Of a stretch of DNA of 64,000 nucleotides, positions 9,594 through 19,910 are shown one piece after another. This DNA comes from a bacterium (GTDB lineage Bacteria > SAR324 > XYD2-FULL-50-16). Positions within the stretch are counted from its first letter, which is position 1. Every line of letters starts with the position of its first letter. Made by a program: the position numbers and the translations under genes. Where the stretch lies: contig JAHJRI010000189.1 of NCBI GenBank assembly GCA_018830885.1, positions 20,632 to 84,631 on the forward strand, written 5' to 3'. A model generated the notes under the pieces. The model ran no database searches. It saw nothing but the letters and a program-made list of their open reading frames with translations, and had not been told where the DNA came from.

Positions 9594-11492
9594 TCATTCC
9601 AGTCCCGGAACGGTCGAAAGCTTTTTTTCCCTCACCGGTTGCGGCAATTTGAAAGAACTGAAGTTTTCCATTTGACTGAGCAGAGAAAGGTCCTCGATCG
9701 GGTTGCCACGCAAATCAAGTTTTCTGAGATGGTTCAAATTAGCCAGGGGCTGGATGTCGATCAACCGGTTTCGCTTCAGATGCAACTCTGACAATGCGGT
9801 CAACGTCTCTAACGGTTGAAGATCCGCAACCTGATTATTGTTCAGGCGCAGCAGTTGCAGCTTTTTCAGTCCAGATAAAGGTTGAATACTGCTGACACGA
9901 TTTCCATCCAATTCCAGCCAGGTCAACCCCACCAAGCTTCTCAGTGGTGTAATATCCTGAATTTGATTATGATGCAGCGATAACACACGCAGATTTGTCA
10001 ACCCTTCCAGCACTGAAATATCATCGATTCGGTTGTGATGCAGCGACAGCATCGTCAGTTTCTTTAATTTATACAGCGGAGAGATGTCACGAATCCGGTT
10101 GCTGTCCAGACCGAGCTTTTTAAGATGCACCAATCCAGCGAGTGGGCTGATATCCTCAATTCTGTTATTATATAAAACCAGACGGGTCACTCTGGTCATG
10201 TATCGCAGTGGGCTGATATCTTCAATCTGTTTGTTATGGATAACAACCATGATCAGTTTGCTCAGCCGTCGGGTCAACTCATTGCAGGAATCTGCTTCCA
10301 GGGAGAGTCCGACCTTTTCTGCCAACACGGATAATGTATAACGTTGTTTTGCATCGGGTTGGCGACACAACGCGACAAATGCCGGTTCGGTTGGTTGGGG
10401 TAGCCGATCGGCATCCTGCCTGATTTTGAATGGCACCTCTATTCGCTGCACGTTCCGGGTTGTTTCAGAACCTTCTGTTCTTTTCGCTATCGACACCGGG
10501 AAGTCGGATTTCATCTCTGGAGACTTGGCTGAATACATCTCATCGACAACAGCTGGACGCTCCTTGCCGATGGTTTCGCCCCTTGGAGATCCGCTCTCTT
10601 CTGTAGACTTCCGGCTGATTGGCGGCAGCTTGTATTGCTGATATGCAGCATGCCGGCGGATCGGGGTCACACTTTGAATCATGTTATCCAAAAGATCCAG
10701 ATATTTCAGACGTCTCAAGCGTTTCAGGGGTGATATATCCTGTATTTGATTATTGTTGAGTGTCAGCCATCGGAGATTTCTCAGATTATCCAGTACTGAA
10801 ATGCCACTGATTCGGTTGTGATCGAGGTACAGTGTGGAAAGCTGTTTCAGTTTTAACAATGATGTAATCTCTGAGATTTGGTTGTTGCTCAGGTACAGGG
10901 TTTCCAACTGTGTCAGATGCTGAACAGCACTGATATCATCGAGCCTGTTGTTCGTCAAAAACAGCTTTGATAGTGACCTGTGACCGGCGATCGGATTAAT
11001 ATCGCTGATCTGGTTGTTATCAAGGGTTAACCACTCCAGTTTGATCAAACTTTCGAGCGGTTTAATGTCTTCAATCTGATTGTGCCCAAGATTCAACCAG
11101 GTTAACCCGGATAAGCCGCCCAGAGGAGTGATCTCTTTTATCTGGTTTTTTTCCAGAGATAAGATTGTCAATTGATCCAATCCCGCCAGAGGGCCCAGAT
11201 CGCTGATCCCTTTGCTGTTAAGAAACAGCTCTGTTGTCTTCTGCAGCTGCTGATAGAGCAATTCGCAGGTTTCAGGTGAAAAGACCATGCTAACCTCAGC
11301 CGCCAGCGCCTTCAGCGTCGTCATCTGGTCCATTGTCGGCGAAACACACCGTTCAATCTGCTCCGAACTGGCATAAAGCAAAGGGTTCCAGCTACACAGC
11401 AGCAGTATCGTCAAAACAACCTGTAAAATCCGACTTCTTGGGCTCATCTGTGTTTTATGTGGGGCGTTTATTGCTCCGGTCAGGTTGACCAT
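9594..11492 (-). CDS. Secreted leucine-rich-repeat protein with two LRR blocks
   Basis: 632 aa; signal-like N-terminus (probable start M16, about 11447: MSPRSRILQVVLTILLLCSWNPLLYA); many ~22-aa LRRs 'L..L.L..N.I.DI.PL..L..'. Confidence 0.9.
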   Translation of the reverse strand: MVNLTGAINAPHKTQMSPRSRILQVVLTILLLCSWNPLLYASSEQIERCVSPTMDQMTTLKALAAEVSMVFSPETCELLYQQLQKTTELFLNSKGISDLGPLAGLDQLTILSLEKNQIKEITPLGGLSGLTWLNLGHNQIEDIKPLESLIKLEWLTLDNNQISDINPIAGHRSLSKLFLTNNRLDDISAVQHLTQLETLYLSNNQISEITSLLKLKQLSTLYLDHNRISGISVLDNLRNLRWLTLNNNQIQDISPLKRLRRLKYLDLLDNMIQSVTPIRRHAAYQQYKLPPISRKSTEESGSPRGETIGKERPAVVDEMYSAKSPEMKSDFPVSIAKRTEGSETTRNVQRIEVPFKIRQDADRLPQPTEPAFVALCRQPDAKQRYTLSVLAEKVGLSLEADSCNELTRRLSKLIMVVIHNKQIEDISPLRYMTRVTRLVLYNNRIEDISPLAGLVHLKKLGLDSNRIRDISPLYKLKKLTMLSLHHNRIDDISVLEGLTNLRVLSLHHNQIQDITPLRSLVGLTWLELDGNRVSSIQPLSGLKKLQLLRLNNNQVADLQPLETLTALSELHLKRNRLIDIQPLANLNHLRKLDLRGNPIEDLSLLSQMENFSSFKLPQPVREKKLSTVPGLE

Positions 11493-11571
11493 ATGCCAGA
11501 TTTATCGGATCCATATGCAGCAGCATCAACGGGCATGATTCCAGTCATCTCTGGGAAACGTTCGGAAATGT

Positions 11572-12738
11572 TTATGGACTGCTTTTCTTTTCTTTCAAGT
11601 CATATCTGAAAACCGACCCCAGTTCCGTGAACAGGTCCCACTCAACTTCGATATCCCTGGGGACATATATGCTGTTGTGGCTTTGATATTGGTAATAATA
11701 GCCTGTGGGTTTGACATGATATTCAATACGCCAGACCCCCAACTCCCTGTCAATGCGAAGATCGCGGCTGGCTTGAATATCGAAAAGAGCATCTCCACTG
11801 ATCCATGTTCCGATCGAGATCTCCCTTGAATCCAAATAAAAAACGGAGATATCCCCCTTCTTTACCCTGACGGTAATCTTCAGCCGCTGGACGCTGGGTG
11901 GTATAGGGAACTTCTGAAATGGATAGTCGATTCGAAATGGGGCACCTGACAGAAAGCGGAAAGACAATGCTGCAACTCCAATCACGATGAGTGACAGCCC
12001 AACTGCATATCGTCGCCGTGAGGGAGAAAATGGGACCTGCTGTTTCAGTTTCTGCTGATATCCGGGAAACCAGAAATAGTATAAAAAATAGCTGATATAC
12101 CAGACCAGGGCAAAAGCCCAGAGAACATCCGACGTAAAATGCCCCCCGGTCATAATTCTGACCAGGCCAAGCCAGACCCCCCAGAACAGGGCCATCAGCA
12201 AGGCCGGGTAACGCATGCCAGGACGTTTTTGTTTCAGCAAAAAATATAGCATGACGAGCACAAAACCAGAGCTGGCATGCCCGCTTGGAAAAGACCTGCC
12301 TTTAAAATTCCTGTCTTTAATAACCAGCACTTTTTGAAATGCATGATGCCCACCCAGTTCCAGGGTGTCTCGGGGTCGGGGTCTCCGCCAGGTATCCTTG
12401 AAAACACCATTTACAACAATGACCGGGCCAATAATAATACAAAGGAGAACAAACAGGGTAATTCCCCGTTTCAATAAAAACCGGGGATGCATGAAAGAAG
12501 CAAAAAAAAGAGACAGCGCCCAGAAAGCGATCACGCCGCTGATATAGGGACCATAAATATAGCTGAAATGAATCAGTACCTTTTTATCTCCCCACCACTT
12601 CTGCTCGATTGGATCATAAAAATGCCGGGAAATACGCAGATCCAGGTCTGTAAAATAGAATACAGCCGTCCCCACAATCAATATCGAAAGAGGAAGCGTA
12701 AGCTCCAGGAGTCTTGCTTTATCTCGAAATAGGGACAT
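11572..12738 (-). CDS. PAP2-superfamily membrane phosphatase
   Basis: 388 aa; 'KDTWRRPRPRD', 'SFPSGHASSGF', 'GGHFTSDVLWA' catalytic motifs plus TM helices. Confidence 0.88.
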   Translation of the reverse strand: MSLFRDKARLLELTLPLSILIVGTAVFYFTDLDLRISRHFYDPIEQKWWGDKKVLIHFSYIYGPYISGVIAFWALSLFFASFMHPRFLLKRGITLFVLLCIIIGPVIVVNGVFKDTWRRPRPRDTLELGGHHAFQKVLVIKDRNFKGRSFPSGHASSGFVLVMLYFLLKQKRPGMRYPALLMALFWGVWLGLVRIMTGGHFTSDVLWAFALVWYISYFLYYFWFPGYQQKLKQQVPFSPSRRRYAVGLSLIVIGVAALSFRFLSGAPFRIDYPFQKFPIPPSVQRLKITVRVKKGDISVFYLDSREISIGTWISGDALFDIQASRDLRIDRELGVWRIEYHVKPTGYYYQYQSHNSIYVPRDIEVEWDLFTELGSVFRYDLKEKKSSP

Positions 12739-12827
12739 AAATCTCTGTCAGTGCCGTTTGCGTGTTTAAGATTTCCCAAAGAAGTCTAGATCCAGAGGAT
12801 AAATGGGATCAGCAATGATAGCAAAAG

Positions 12828-13169
12828 CTATTGATAGTTGATGAACCACTCGGCATAAGTATTTAATAAATCGAAATTTTTTGAACGATTATCAACTGCT
12901 TTCAAATCACAAAGCGGTATCATGGAGAGTCGTTTGTCATCGGCAAGTAGTTTGACTTTCCCCAGGAGTCCGAATAATTCATTTTCTGAATTATTGATCG
13001 CATCCAATTGGTATCTTTCATACTCTCCTGCCGTAACGACCTCACATGGCAGTTTCAGGTTTTCAGATAAAAAAGCAAAAAATGTCTGGATTGTTTCCAG
13101 ACCGACTGTATAATTGTCACAGTCCTTCAATACAGCTGCTACTCTTTCTATCCGGCTGGATTGTTTCAT
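12828..13169 (-). CDS. Small protein with calcium-binding-protein-like C-terminus; function unknown
   Basis: 113 aa; C-terminal 'IPLCDLKAVDNRSKNFDLLNTYAEWFINYQ' resembles a small family annotated as calcium-binding proteins. Confidence 0.6.
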   Translation of the reverse strand: MKQSSRIERVAAVLKDCDNYTVGLETIQTFFAFLSENLKLPCEVVTAGEYERYQLDAINNSENELFGLLGKVKLLADDKRLSMIPLCDLKAVDNRSKNFDLLNTYAEWFINYQ

Positions 13170-13514
13170 TTTTCGTGTCTAATTAGATTAGGTGACAGGA
13201 GTTCTATTCATGGTCGCAGAGATCAGCTTTTTCAGTTAATGCGCCTGGCGGTTTTGGTTTGCCATTTCGGTTTCTTGCCTCGTTCTTTCATTATTCATAC
13301 TAGCGTAAGGTGGTAGAAAAATAAATTATAAAATCGGAACTACCCCTGTTTTATTTCATTTATTCAGCTATTTAGAATAGCAGAACAGAGAAAAAAGAGG
13401 TTGTATGAATAAACGACGCCTGGAATCGATCAATATCTGAAAAGCGAGGTGTTTGACGAGTCCCGTACCCGGGTTTCTGATTACCAAATGGATAGCAATC
13501 TGAAACTGCAGGTA

Positions 13515-14915
13515 TTAGTAATTCTGGTGGGTATCACCAAAGTCACGTTCCTTGTAGCCGGCAGAATCCTCTGTCTTGATCTGACGGCTGATGGTATCAA
13601 TATTCCTGGAATACACTTCGGCGTGTCCGGCCAGATTTCTGATTGTCTGGTGACCGGAGGATGCGCATGGCTTAACGAAGTCAAGATACTTTTTCGACGT
13701 TTCCAGGAGTTTCAGATATGAATCCTGATTGCGCCGAAATATATTTTTATAGGTAATAGCAATAACGGCCTGTTTGAGCAGGGGATGAATATAGATATCA
13801 GTTTTCAGCGGAATCCGGTCCAGCTGATTTTCCTGGATGACATCAATACAATGTCTAAAAACACTGTGTGCCAGCAGATTTAGTTTTTTAGTGAAGTTTT
13901 CAGAACCATCGTTTCGGTGCAACGCCCTGGCAATTTCCAGCAGCGTAATCTTCTGGGCAATAACTATTTTCTGTTTGTAAAGCATACCTTCAGGACGCAC
14001 ATTGGGGATCGCATTTCTTATGTTTTCAACCAGTTGATCCATCATGGGGATTCTGGCAAACAACATGGCATAGGCCATAATAATGGAAACTTCGTTGACC
14101 TTGCCTTTCGAGCTTGGCGCTGATTCATCCTTGAATTTCTCAATGAAGGCTTTCTTAATATCCTCCGCCGTGCATCCAGCCTGCCCATGCCGACTCATTT
14201 TGACCAGTATATCTTTGCTATACTGGTTTATTTGCCTGACTTCATACAGGTTCTCATCAACCAGATGCAGATAATGAGGAATTTCAAACTGTTTGCGAAC
14301 CAGTCTCTGGGCAATGACTTTCGCCTCATTGTTCCCCTCTTTTTGAATTTTTTCCAACTCGGACCTTGGAAACATCTTGAAACGAAGCAGGTATTCCTTG
14401 TATGTGCTTAAAAACCAGGTGGTGTGAAACATGCTTAGCCCGCCGTCTGCCAGCAAAGCCTCACCTATTTTTCTGAGGCTATCCAGAATAATATTTTGTT
14501 TTCCAGTTGTAAGCGCACTGTTTTTCATATCAATAAATTTTATGATACCATCCAGGGCGAGGTAATTGACATCAGCATCCTCGACCATCGCTGACTCCCT
14601 GATTTTCAGCCTGAAAGAGTTCATTTCAGAGATACTCATCGTATCGCCACCCGGAAGATTCGTGCGGTCCTTCCGATTGACATTGGCCAGAAACGAATTA
14701 TGAAAGGCTTTGATCTTTTCTCTCGCCTTAATCAGATCGAATTTCGGCTTCTTTTTTCTTCCCAGAAAGGGACCCCCCGAAAACAGTCCGCCTTTCTTCT
14801 TCTTTTTGTCAGCGTCTTTATCCTTGCGACGGTAAGTATGCATAAAGAAATCCCGGTCCGGAACAGTTCTCTGAATCCGGTGCAACTGCCTCATGATACT
14901 GCTTTCCATTTCCAT
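13515..14915 (-). CDS. Uncharacterised protein, paralog A of a three-member family in this window
   Basis: 466 aa; 'GGLSMFHTTWFLSTYKEYLLRFK' and 'LFARIPMMDQLVENIRNAIPNVRPEGMLYKQKI' match the ORFs at 22980 and 43535. Confidence 0.85.
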   Translation of the reverse strand: MEMESSIMRQLHRIQRTVPDRDFFMHTYRRKDKDADKKKKKGGLFSGGPFLGRKKKPKFDLIKAREKIKAFHNSFLANVNRKDRTNLPGGDTMSISEMNSFRLKIRESAMVEDADVNYLALDGIIKFIDMKNSALTTGKQNIILDSLRKIGEALLADGGLSMFHTTWFLSTYKEYLLRFKMFPRSELEKIQKEGNNEAKVIAQRLVRKQFEIPHYLHLVDENLYEVRQINQYSKDILVKMSRHGQAGCTAEDIKKAFIEKFKDESAPSSKGKVNEVSIIMAYAMLFARIPMMDQLVENIRNAIPNVRPEGMLYKQKIVIAQKITLLEIARALHRNDGSENFTKKLNLLAHSVFRHCIDVIQENQLDRIPLKTDIYIHPLLKQAVIAITYKNIFRRNQDSYLKLLETSKKYLDFVKPCASSGHQTIRNLAGHAEVYSRNIDTISRQIKTEDSAGYKERDFGDTHQNY

Positions 14916-15227
14916 GCTGAATTACCAGTACACCAAAGAATGAAGACGGTTGAGCCCTCCACGGAGAATGCACCCTCCCTGGGGCCCAAAATAAGTAAAA
15001 TACTTATATAATAATACGTTATCTCTCAGGTGAGGACATTATGACAGTATTTATCAAGTTATAAAACGAAAAACACCGTCTTATCTGAAAACCAAACCAC
15101 CAACCATGTGACGGATTCTAACACAGGTGAAGGCGCACGACTTCATCTTTCCGGATCCATCATACGGTGCTGGCTTCATTCTTCATGGGACGGCTGAAGC
15201 CGGGAATGTTTGAGATCAAAATATATT

Positions 15228-15803
15228 TCATTTTCTAAAAAATTTTCTGTCAAATGCCTGGACGACAGGTCTTATCTCACCATCATTCTCTATCTCGACC
15301 TTCTTTGTGGATGGTGTCACCAGCCCTTCTCTGGCCTTCCGGGACGGCTTGTTATCAACGAACACCGGATCCGCTACCAGATCAAAGCCAGGTAGTAATA
15401 TATTGAATTCAAGTGGAATTCCATTCGGATCATAGGTATAGATGGAGTTGATATAACCATGGTCAATAATATCAGATACGGGTAGATCTTCGTTGACGAG
15501 CCGATCCTGCAACATGTGAAGATCTGAAAGTGACTCCAGACAGATCGCCAGATGATCAAAAATAAACGGGCCGGACACCGGTTCGCCGTGTCGTTTGTTC
15601 TTCACCCGCGTTACATCCTGCCATTCAAAAAAATAGATGAGCATCTGGCTGGAAATGGCAAACGCATATTGACGCCCCTCTTCGTTTTGAAAGCCCAAAA
15701 CAAGTTTCAATCCCAGAATATCCCGCCAGTAAGAGATCGTTTCATCCATGTCGGCTGTTGCGAAAGCAACGTGATGAATGGCTGTGAGCTTTGGTTGGTT
15801 CAT
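15228..15803 (-). CDS. VOC (glyoxalase/bleomycin-resistance) family protein
   Basis: 191 aa; 'IHHVAFATADMDETISYWRDILGLKLV', 'DHLAICLESLSDL', 'YTYDPNGIPLEF'. Confidence 0.88.
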   Translation of the reverse strand: MNQPKLTAIHHVAFATADMDETISYWRDILGLKLVLGFQNEEGRQYAFAISSQMLIYFFEWQDVTRVKNKRHGEPVSGPFIFDHLAICLESLSDLHMLQDRLVNEDLPVSDIIDHGYINSIYTYDPNGIPLEFNILLPGFDLVADPVFVDNKPSRKAREGLVTPSTKKVEIENDGEIRPVVQAFDRKFFRK

Positions 15804-15831
15804 GATTTTTTATTGACGTAATTTCATTTTT

Positions 15832-16527
15832 TCACGACTTCAGAGCCATTTGAGCGGCCTTTCTTGCGTGTATGGCTGTGGTATCGAATAAAGGGACGGT
15901 TGTATCTTTCTGGTTCACCAGCAAGGCGATCTCGGTGCATCCTAAAATAACCCCTTCAGCTCCTTTGCCGGAAAGTGCATTGATGATCTTCAGGTATTTT
16001 TGCCGGGATTCAGGCTCAACTTTCCCCAGACAGAGTTCCTCATAGATTATCTGATGCACCACCTTTCGGTCGTTCACCTCTGGTATGATAACATTCAGAC
16101 CGTACTGTTCCTGAAGACGCCCCTTATAAAAATCCTGTTCCATTGTAAACCCTGTTCCCAGTAATCCGACCGTCCTGATATTTTCAGATAATATCACTTC
16201 AGCAGTAGCATCAGCAATATGGAGGACAGGAATACCAATTCCCGCTTCGATTTCTGCCGCGACTTTGTGCATGGTATTCGTACAGATCAGCAAAAAGTCC
16301 GCGCCTGCCTTTTCGACACTCCTGGCCGCATTTACCAGGATCTCCGCAGCTGCCAACCAGTTTTCGGCATGTTGATGTTTTTCGATTTCTGAAAAATCCA
16401 CACTGTAAAGACAGATTTTTGCTGAATGCAGCCCACCGAGCTGGTCTTTGACTGCTTCATTGATTAAACGATAGTACGTCAGCGTGGACTCCCAGCTCAT
16501 CCCGCCCAGCAACCCAATTGTTCTCAT
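15832..16527 (-). CDS. Aspartate/glutamate racemase family protein
   Basis: 231 aa; 'IGLLGGMSWESTLTYYRLINEAV', 'LLICTNTMHKVA', 'GVILGCTEI'. Confidence 0.9.
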   Translation of the reverse strand: MRTIGLLGGMSWESTLTYYRLINEAVKDQLGGLHSAKICLYSVDFSEIEKHQHAENWLAAAEILVNAARSVEKAGADFLLICTNTMHKVAAEIEAGIGIPVLHIADATAEVILSENIRTVGLLGTGFTMEQDFYKGRLQEQYGLNVIIPEVNDRKVVHQIIYEELCLGKVEPESRQKYLKIINALSGKGAEGVILGCTEIALLVNQKDTTVPLFDTTAIHARKAAQMALKS

Positions 16528-16841
16528 AGTCCGCCTTCCTGCTGTTTTATATTAGTATTGTATTTTCTGCGCACGGTGTTGCGGTCTTGATCGACCTTGA
16601 ACCTGAGGTTGAGTTTAGCAAATATTTATCATTCGAGAAACTTGCAAGTTCTAGCGCAGGTAGCACCCTACAGTCACATTCAGATCTTCTAAATGAAAGC
16701 ACTTCACGGTCTTTCAGGACAATGTTTCAATCAATCGTTTGTTGACAAAAGTTTCTTTTTTTCGTTCCATGGATGAGAAACAGTAACTGGCATTAACCCT
16801 TTCCATATCTTCCCATTCAGAAATTCTCATCCGTCATCAAA

Positions 16842-17432
16842 ATGAAAAGAATATGCGTTTTTTGTGGATCCAGCCCCGGTAGCAGGCCGGAATATGCTGA
16901 GGCCGCCAGACACCTCGGAGTCACACTTGCAGAAAACGACATCGGTCTCGTATATGGTGGCGCCGATGTGGGAATGATGGGAGCAATTGCCAGCAGTGTT
17001 ATTGCAACCGGGGGTTCCGTGACCGGGATCATACCAAGGCAACTGGCTGATCAGAAGGTGGCGTTTACCGGGCTTGCAGATCTCAGGATCGTCGACTCCA
17101 TGCATCAGCGGAAAGCATTGATGGAAGCGTTGTCTGATGGATTTATTGCACTTCCGGGTGGACTGGGTACCATTGAAGAGTTTTTTGAAATCTGGACGTG
17201 GGCGCAACTGAATATGCACCGAAAGCCCTGCGGACTATTAAATGTCTGTCACTATTTTGACAGACTGCTCGCCTTTCTCGATCATACTGTTGAAGAACAG
17301 TTTGTTGAAATTGACCACCGCAGGATGATCATCGTCGAGAAAGACCCACTTACACTGATCGAGCGTTTCCGGACCTATCAGCCGCCCGTCACAGACAAGG
17401 CAAAATGGGCCCTGAAAATGAACAATAGCTGA
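16842..17432 (+). CDS. LOG-family (TIGR00730-type) Rossmann-fold protein
   Basis: 196 aa; 'CVFCGSSPGSRPEYAEAA', 'VYGGADVGMMG', 'ALPGGLGTIEEFFEIWTWAQL'. Confidence 0.92.
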   Translation: MKRICVFCGSSPGSRPEYAEAARHLGVTLAENDIGLVYGGADVGMMGAIASSVIATGGSVTGIIPRQLADQKVAFTGLADLRIVDSMHQRKALMEALSDGFIALPGGLGTIEEFFEIWTWAQLNMHRKPCGLLNVCHYFDRLLAFLDHTVEEQFVEIDHRRMIIVEKDPLTLIERFRTYQPPVTDKAKWALKMNNS

Positions 17433-17597
17433 AGACAGGTGAAATATGTCAATTAAATCAGAGACAACTGCTAAGAGCAGTACCCCAGATCCGGGTTCAG
17501 CTGACTTCGCATGAATACACATCGTATTGTAATGTTCACATGTGGGACGATGCCCCTGTGAACCAGCATCACCAGTTCTGATATTTTACTATCTTTC

Positions 17598-18353
17598 TCA
17601 TACAAACAGCATCCAGAGGCAACAACCGCCTGCCAGGGCAAGTACCCTCCAGTCACTGTGTTGGCATGACAGTAAAGGGTCCGTGCGGTTTTCAGAAAAA
17701 CATCGAGCCTCCATTGCATCAACCATTTCGTCCGCTTTTTTAAAAATCCCCTCCATCAACGGCAGGACAAAAATACGGATCCGAAACAGGGGATTCTTTC
17801 TACGGCCGACCGCCCGTGATTGCTGTGCTTCTGCAATTTCAGTCGATAACTCCAGGATCATGGGGATAAATCGGAACATCAGGCTGATCATCAGTGCAAT
17901 CCGCTGACCGGAAATCCATGGAACCGGTTTTAAATACCACTGTATGGCAGCCTTAATCTCCATTGCTCTGGAGGTGCGGATAAAAAGCAGTCCCAGCACG
18001 ACAATCAGAAACAATCGCCAACAGACAAGTCCACCGGCCAGGACACCCTGTTCAGTGATACTGAGGCTTCCTATTGAGAAAAGGGAGACACCCGGTGTGG
18101 TAAAAGAGCGGGCTGTAAAAACAAACAACAGCAATAACAGAAAGAAACGGATCTCCTTCAGTACGCTTTTGAATGAGATATGCAGCTTAATAATAATCGG
18201 TATCAGTATGACGGTTAAGCCCAGCAGGCCCCCGGGATTTGACCGGGCAACCGCGAGATTCACGCCGAGTAGCATCACGAGCTTGAAACGGTTGTCCAGG
18301 AGGTGCAGGAAGGAGTTTCCGGGATGATAGTCAAAAGCAGTTATATGAGCCAT
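17598..18353 (-). CDS. bioN: ECF transporter transmembrane protein (EcfT/BioN-like)
   Basis: 251 aa multi-TM; 'ALMISLMFRFIPMILELSTEIAEAQQSRAVGRRK' EcfT motif region; overlaps the ATPase gene; near bioY and birA. Confidence 0.85.
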   Translation of the reverse strand: MAHITAFDYHPGNSFLHLLDNRFKLVMLLGVNLAVARSNPGGLLGLTVILIPIIIKLHISFKSVLKEIRFFLLLLLFVFTARSFTTPGVSLFSIGSLSITEQGVLAGGLVCWRLFLIVVLGLLFIRTSRAMEIKAAIQWYLKPVPWISGQRIALMISLMFRFIPMILELSTEIAEAQQSRAVGRRKNPLFRIRIFVLPLMEGIFKKADEMVDAMEARCFSENRTDPLLSCQHSDWRVLALAGGCCLWMLFV

Positions 18354-19093
18354 GATCGCAGTCCTTGCCCGTATCTCGATGTACAGGGCTCCCGTATCCC
18401 GTATATTTCAACTTCTCCCATCAGGTCAACCGGTTCTCCACTACGAACAATACGTCCATTTTGGATGACGACCAACCGGTTGACATGAGCAATTACTTTT
18501 TCCAGTTCATGGGTCACAACAATGATAGTATGACCTGTTTCGTGGAGATGGATAATCTGTTGCAGTAATTGACGTCCACCTGGATAATCCAGGTTGGAAA
18601 AGGGTTCATCAAACACCAGAATTCTGGGATTCATTGCAAGTACCCCTGCAATCACCAGACGTTTTTTTTCCCCACCCGAAAGCAGATAGGGCTTCTGATG
18701 TTTCAGATCCTGAAGACCGACAATGTTGAGAACCCTTTCAACGCGCGCATCAATTTCGTCTCGATTCAACCCGAGATTCTCCGGTCCAAAGGCGATATCG
18801 CTCTGAACTGTTTCCCCGACAATCTGCGTATCAGCATTCTGGAAGACCATCCCCACCATCTGTCTCGCTCTTAAGAGGTCTTTCGAAACTGAAAGACCAT
18901 CCAGCAATACGTCCCCGCTGGTCGGCTTTAGCAGACCGTTCAAATGACGACAAAGCGTGGTTTTCCCGGAGCCGTTCGCGCCGGCTATCACAATAAACTC
19001 CCCCGCTTCAATGGAAAGATCTATATTCCTGATACCATAAGAACCATCAGGAAAAACATGGGAGAGATTTTTTATCTGGATCAGGCTCATCAA
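18341..19093 (-). CDS. bioM: ECF transporter ATPase (BioM-like)
   Basis: 250 aa; Walker A 'GANGSGKTT', 'LSGGEKKR', 'ILVFDEPFSNLD'. Confidence 0.88.
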   Translation of the reverse strand: MMSLIQIKNLSHVFPDGSYGIRNIDLSIEAGEFIVIAGANGSGKTTLCRHLNGLLKPTSGDVLLDGLSVSKDLLRARQMVGMVFQNADTQIVGETVQSDIAFGPENLGLNRDEIDARVERVLNIVGLQDLKHQKPYLLSGGEKKRLVIAGVLAMNPRILVFDEPFSNLDYPGGRQLLQQIIHLHETGHTIIVVTHELEKVIAHVNRLVVIQNGRIVRSGEPVDLMGEVEIYGIREPCTSRYGQGLRSWLI

Positions 19094-19192
19094 AATTTAC
19101 ACAGTGTCATCAATTGGAAAAACCCTTCAAGGCCCTGACCTTCACAATTCCAAGGGAAGCGCTTTTGAGACTGGAGTCCGGCAAATTCAATC

Positions 19193-19221
19193 CCCTGTGG
19201 GAGGATTTCCCTTCCACAGGG
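19193..19221. promoter_or_regulatory. Hairpin between bioY and bioM
   Basis: Perfect 8-bp inverted repeat ccctgtgg (19193-19200) / ccacaggg (19214-19221). Confidence 0.5.
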
Positions 19222-19292
19222 CTGCCATAAGCCATCGGGTTTTATCCATTCTCAATCCGGGAACATGGCCGAATTTACGATGGAGAAAAAGG

Positions 19293-19853
19293 CTAGAGCC
19301 TCATCCTTGGCTGCAGTAATCTTGCAATATAGACTGCAGAGGCTATCTTGAGAGCATCTCCGATTAAAAAAGGTAACATACCAACAGCGAATGCCTTCCC
19401 CCATGTCAGGCCAGTCATCAGTTTCAGCCAGGAAACGCCAATTCCGTAGACGATGGCAGACGCCAGAATCATCCCCAGAATATATCCGACCACCTTATTT
19501 CGATAACTGCCGTCCGCTGAGACCCGGAATCCTGCAGAAATGGCTCCTGCCACGATCACAGCAGGAATATAACTCAGCAGGTAACCGCCTGTTGGTCCCA
19601 GCAAATGGGCCACCCCTCCCCGTCCGGCAGAGAACACCGGAAAACCAACCGCTCCCGCGAGCAGATAAATCAAAACACTTGCCGCACCCCATTTCCAGCC
19701 GAGCAATACGCCGGCCAGCAGAACAAACATATTCTGCAGCACAATAGGCACAGGGCCAATTGGAATCGCCATAAAGGCTCCAGCTGATATCAGTGCTGCA
19801 AAAAGAGCGGCATACACCGTTAAACGAAGTTGAGTGGATCTGTCCGTTGTCAT
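19293..19853 (-). CDS. bioY: Biotin transporter substrate-binding protein BioY
   Basis: 186 aa multi-TM; 'AFMAIPIGPVPIVLQNMFVLLAGVLLGWKWGAASVLIYLLAGAVGFPVFSAGRGG'. Confidence 0.93.
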   Translation of the reverse strand: MTTDRSTQLRLTVYAALFAALISAGAFMAIPIGPVPIVLQNMFVLLAGVLLGWKWGAASVLIYLLAGAVGFPVFSAGRGGVAHLLGPTGGYLLSYIPAVIVAGAISAGFRVSADGSYRNKVVGYILGMILASAIVYGIGVSWLKLMTGLTWGKAFAVGMLPFLIGDALKIASAVYIARLLQPRMRL

Positions 19854-19910
19854 CTGTTTTTATGTATTCAGGATTTTCCGTTCCGGGTTGGGAATGGTGG
19901 GCAATCTGTT

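Noticed and set aside
9594-11492. Many opposite-strand ORFs (e.g. 10084..10341, 10426..10641) over the LRR gene, and similar antisense ORFs over rpoB, rpoC and others.
   Set aside because: Lie wholly inside strongly supported genes in the opposite frame; expected by-products of codon usage and repeats.
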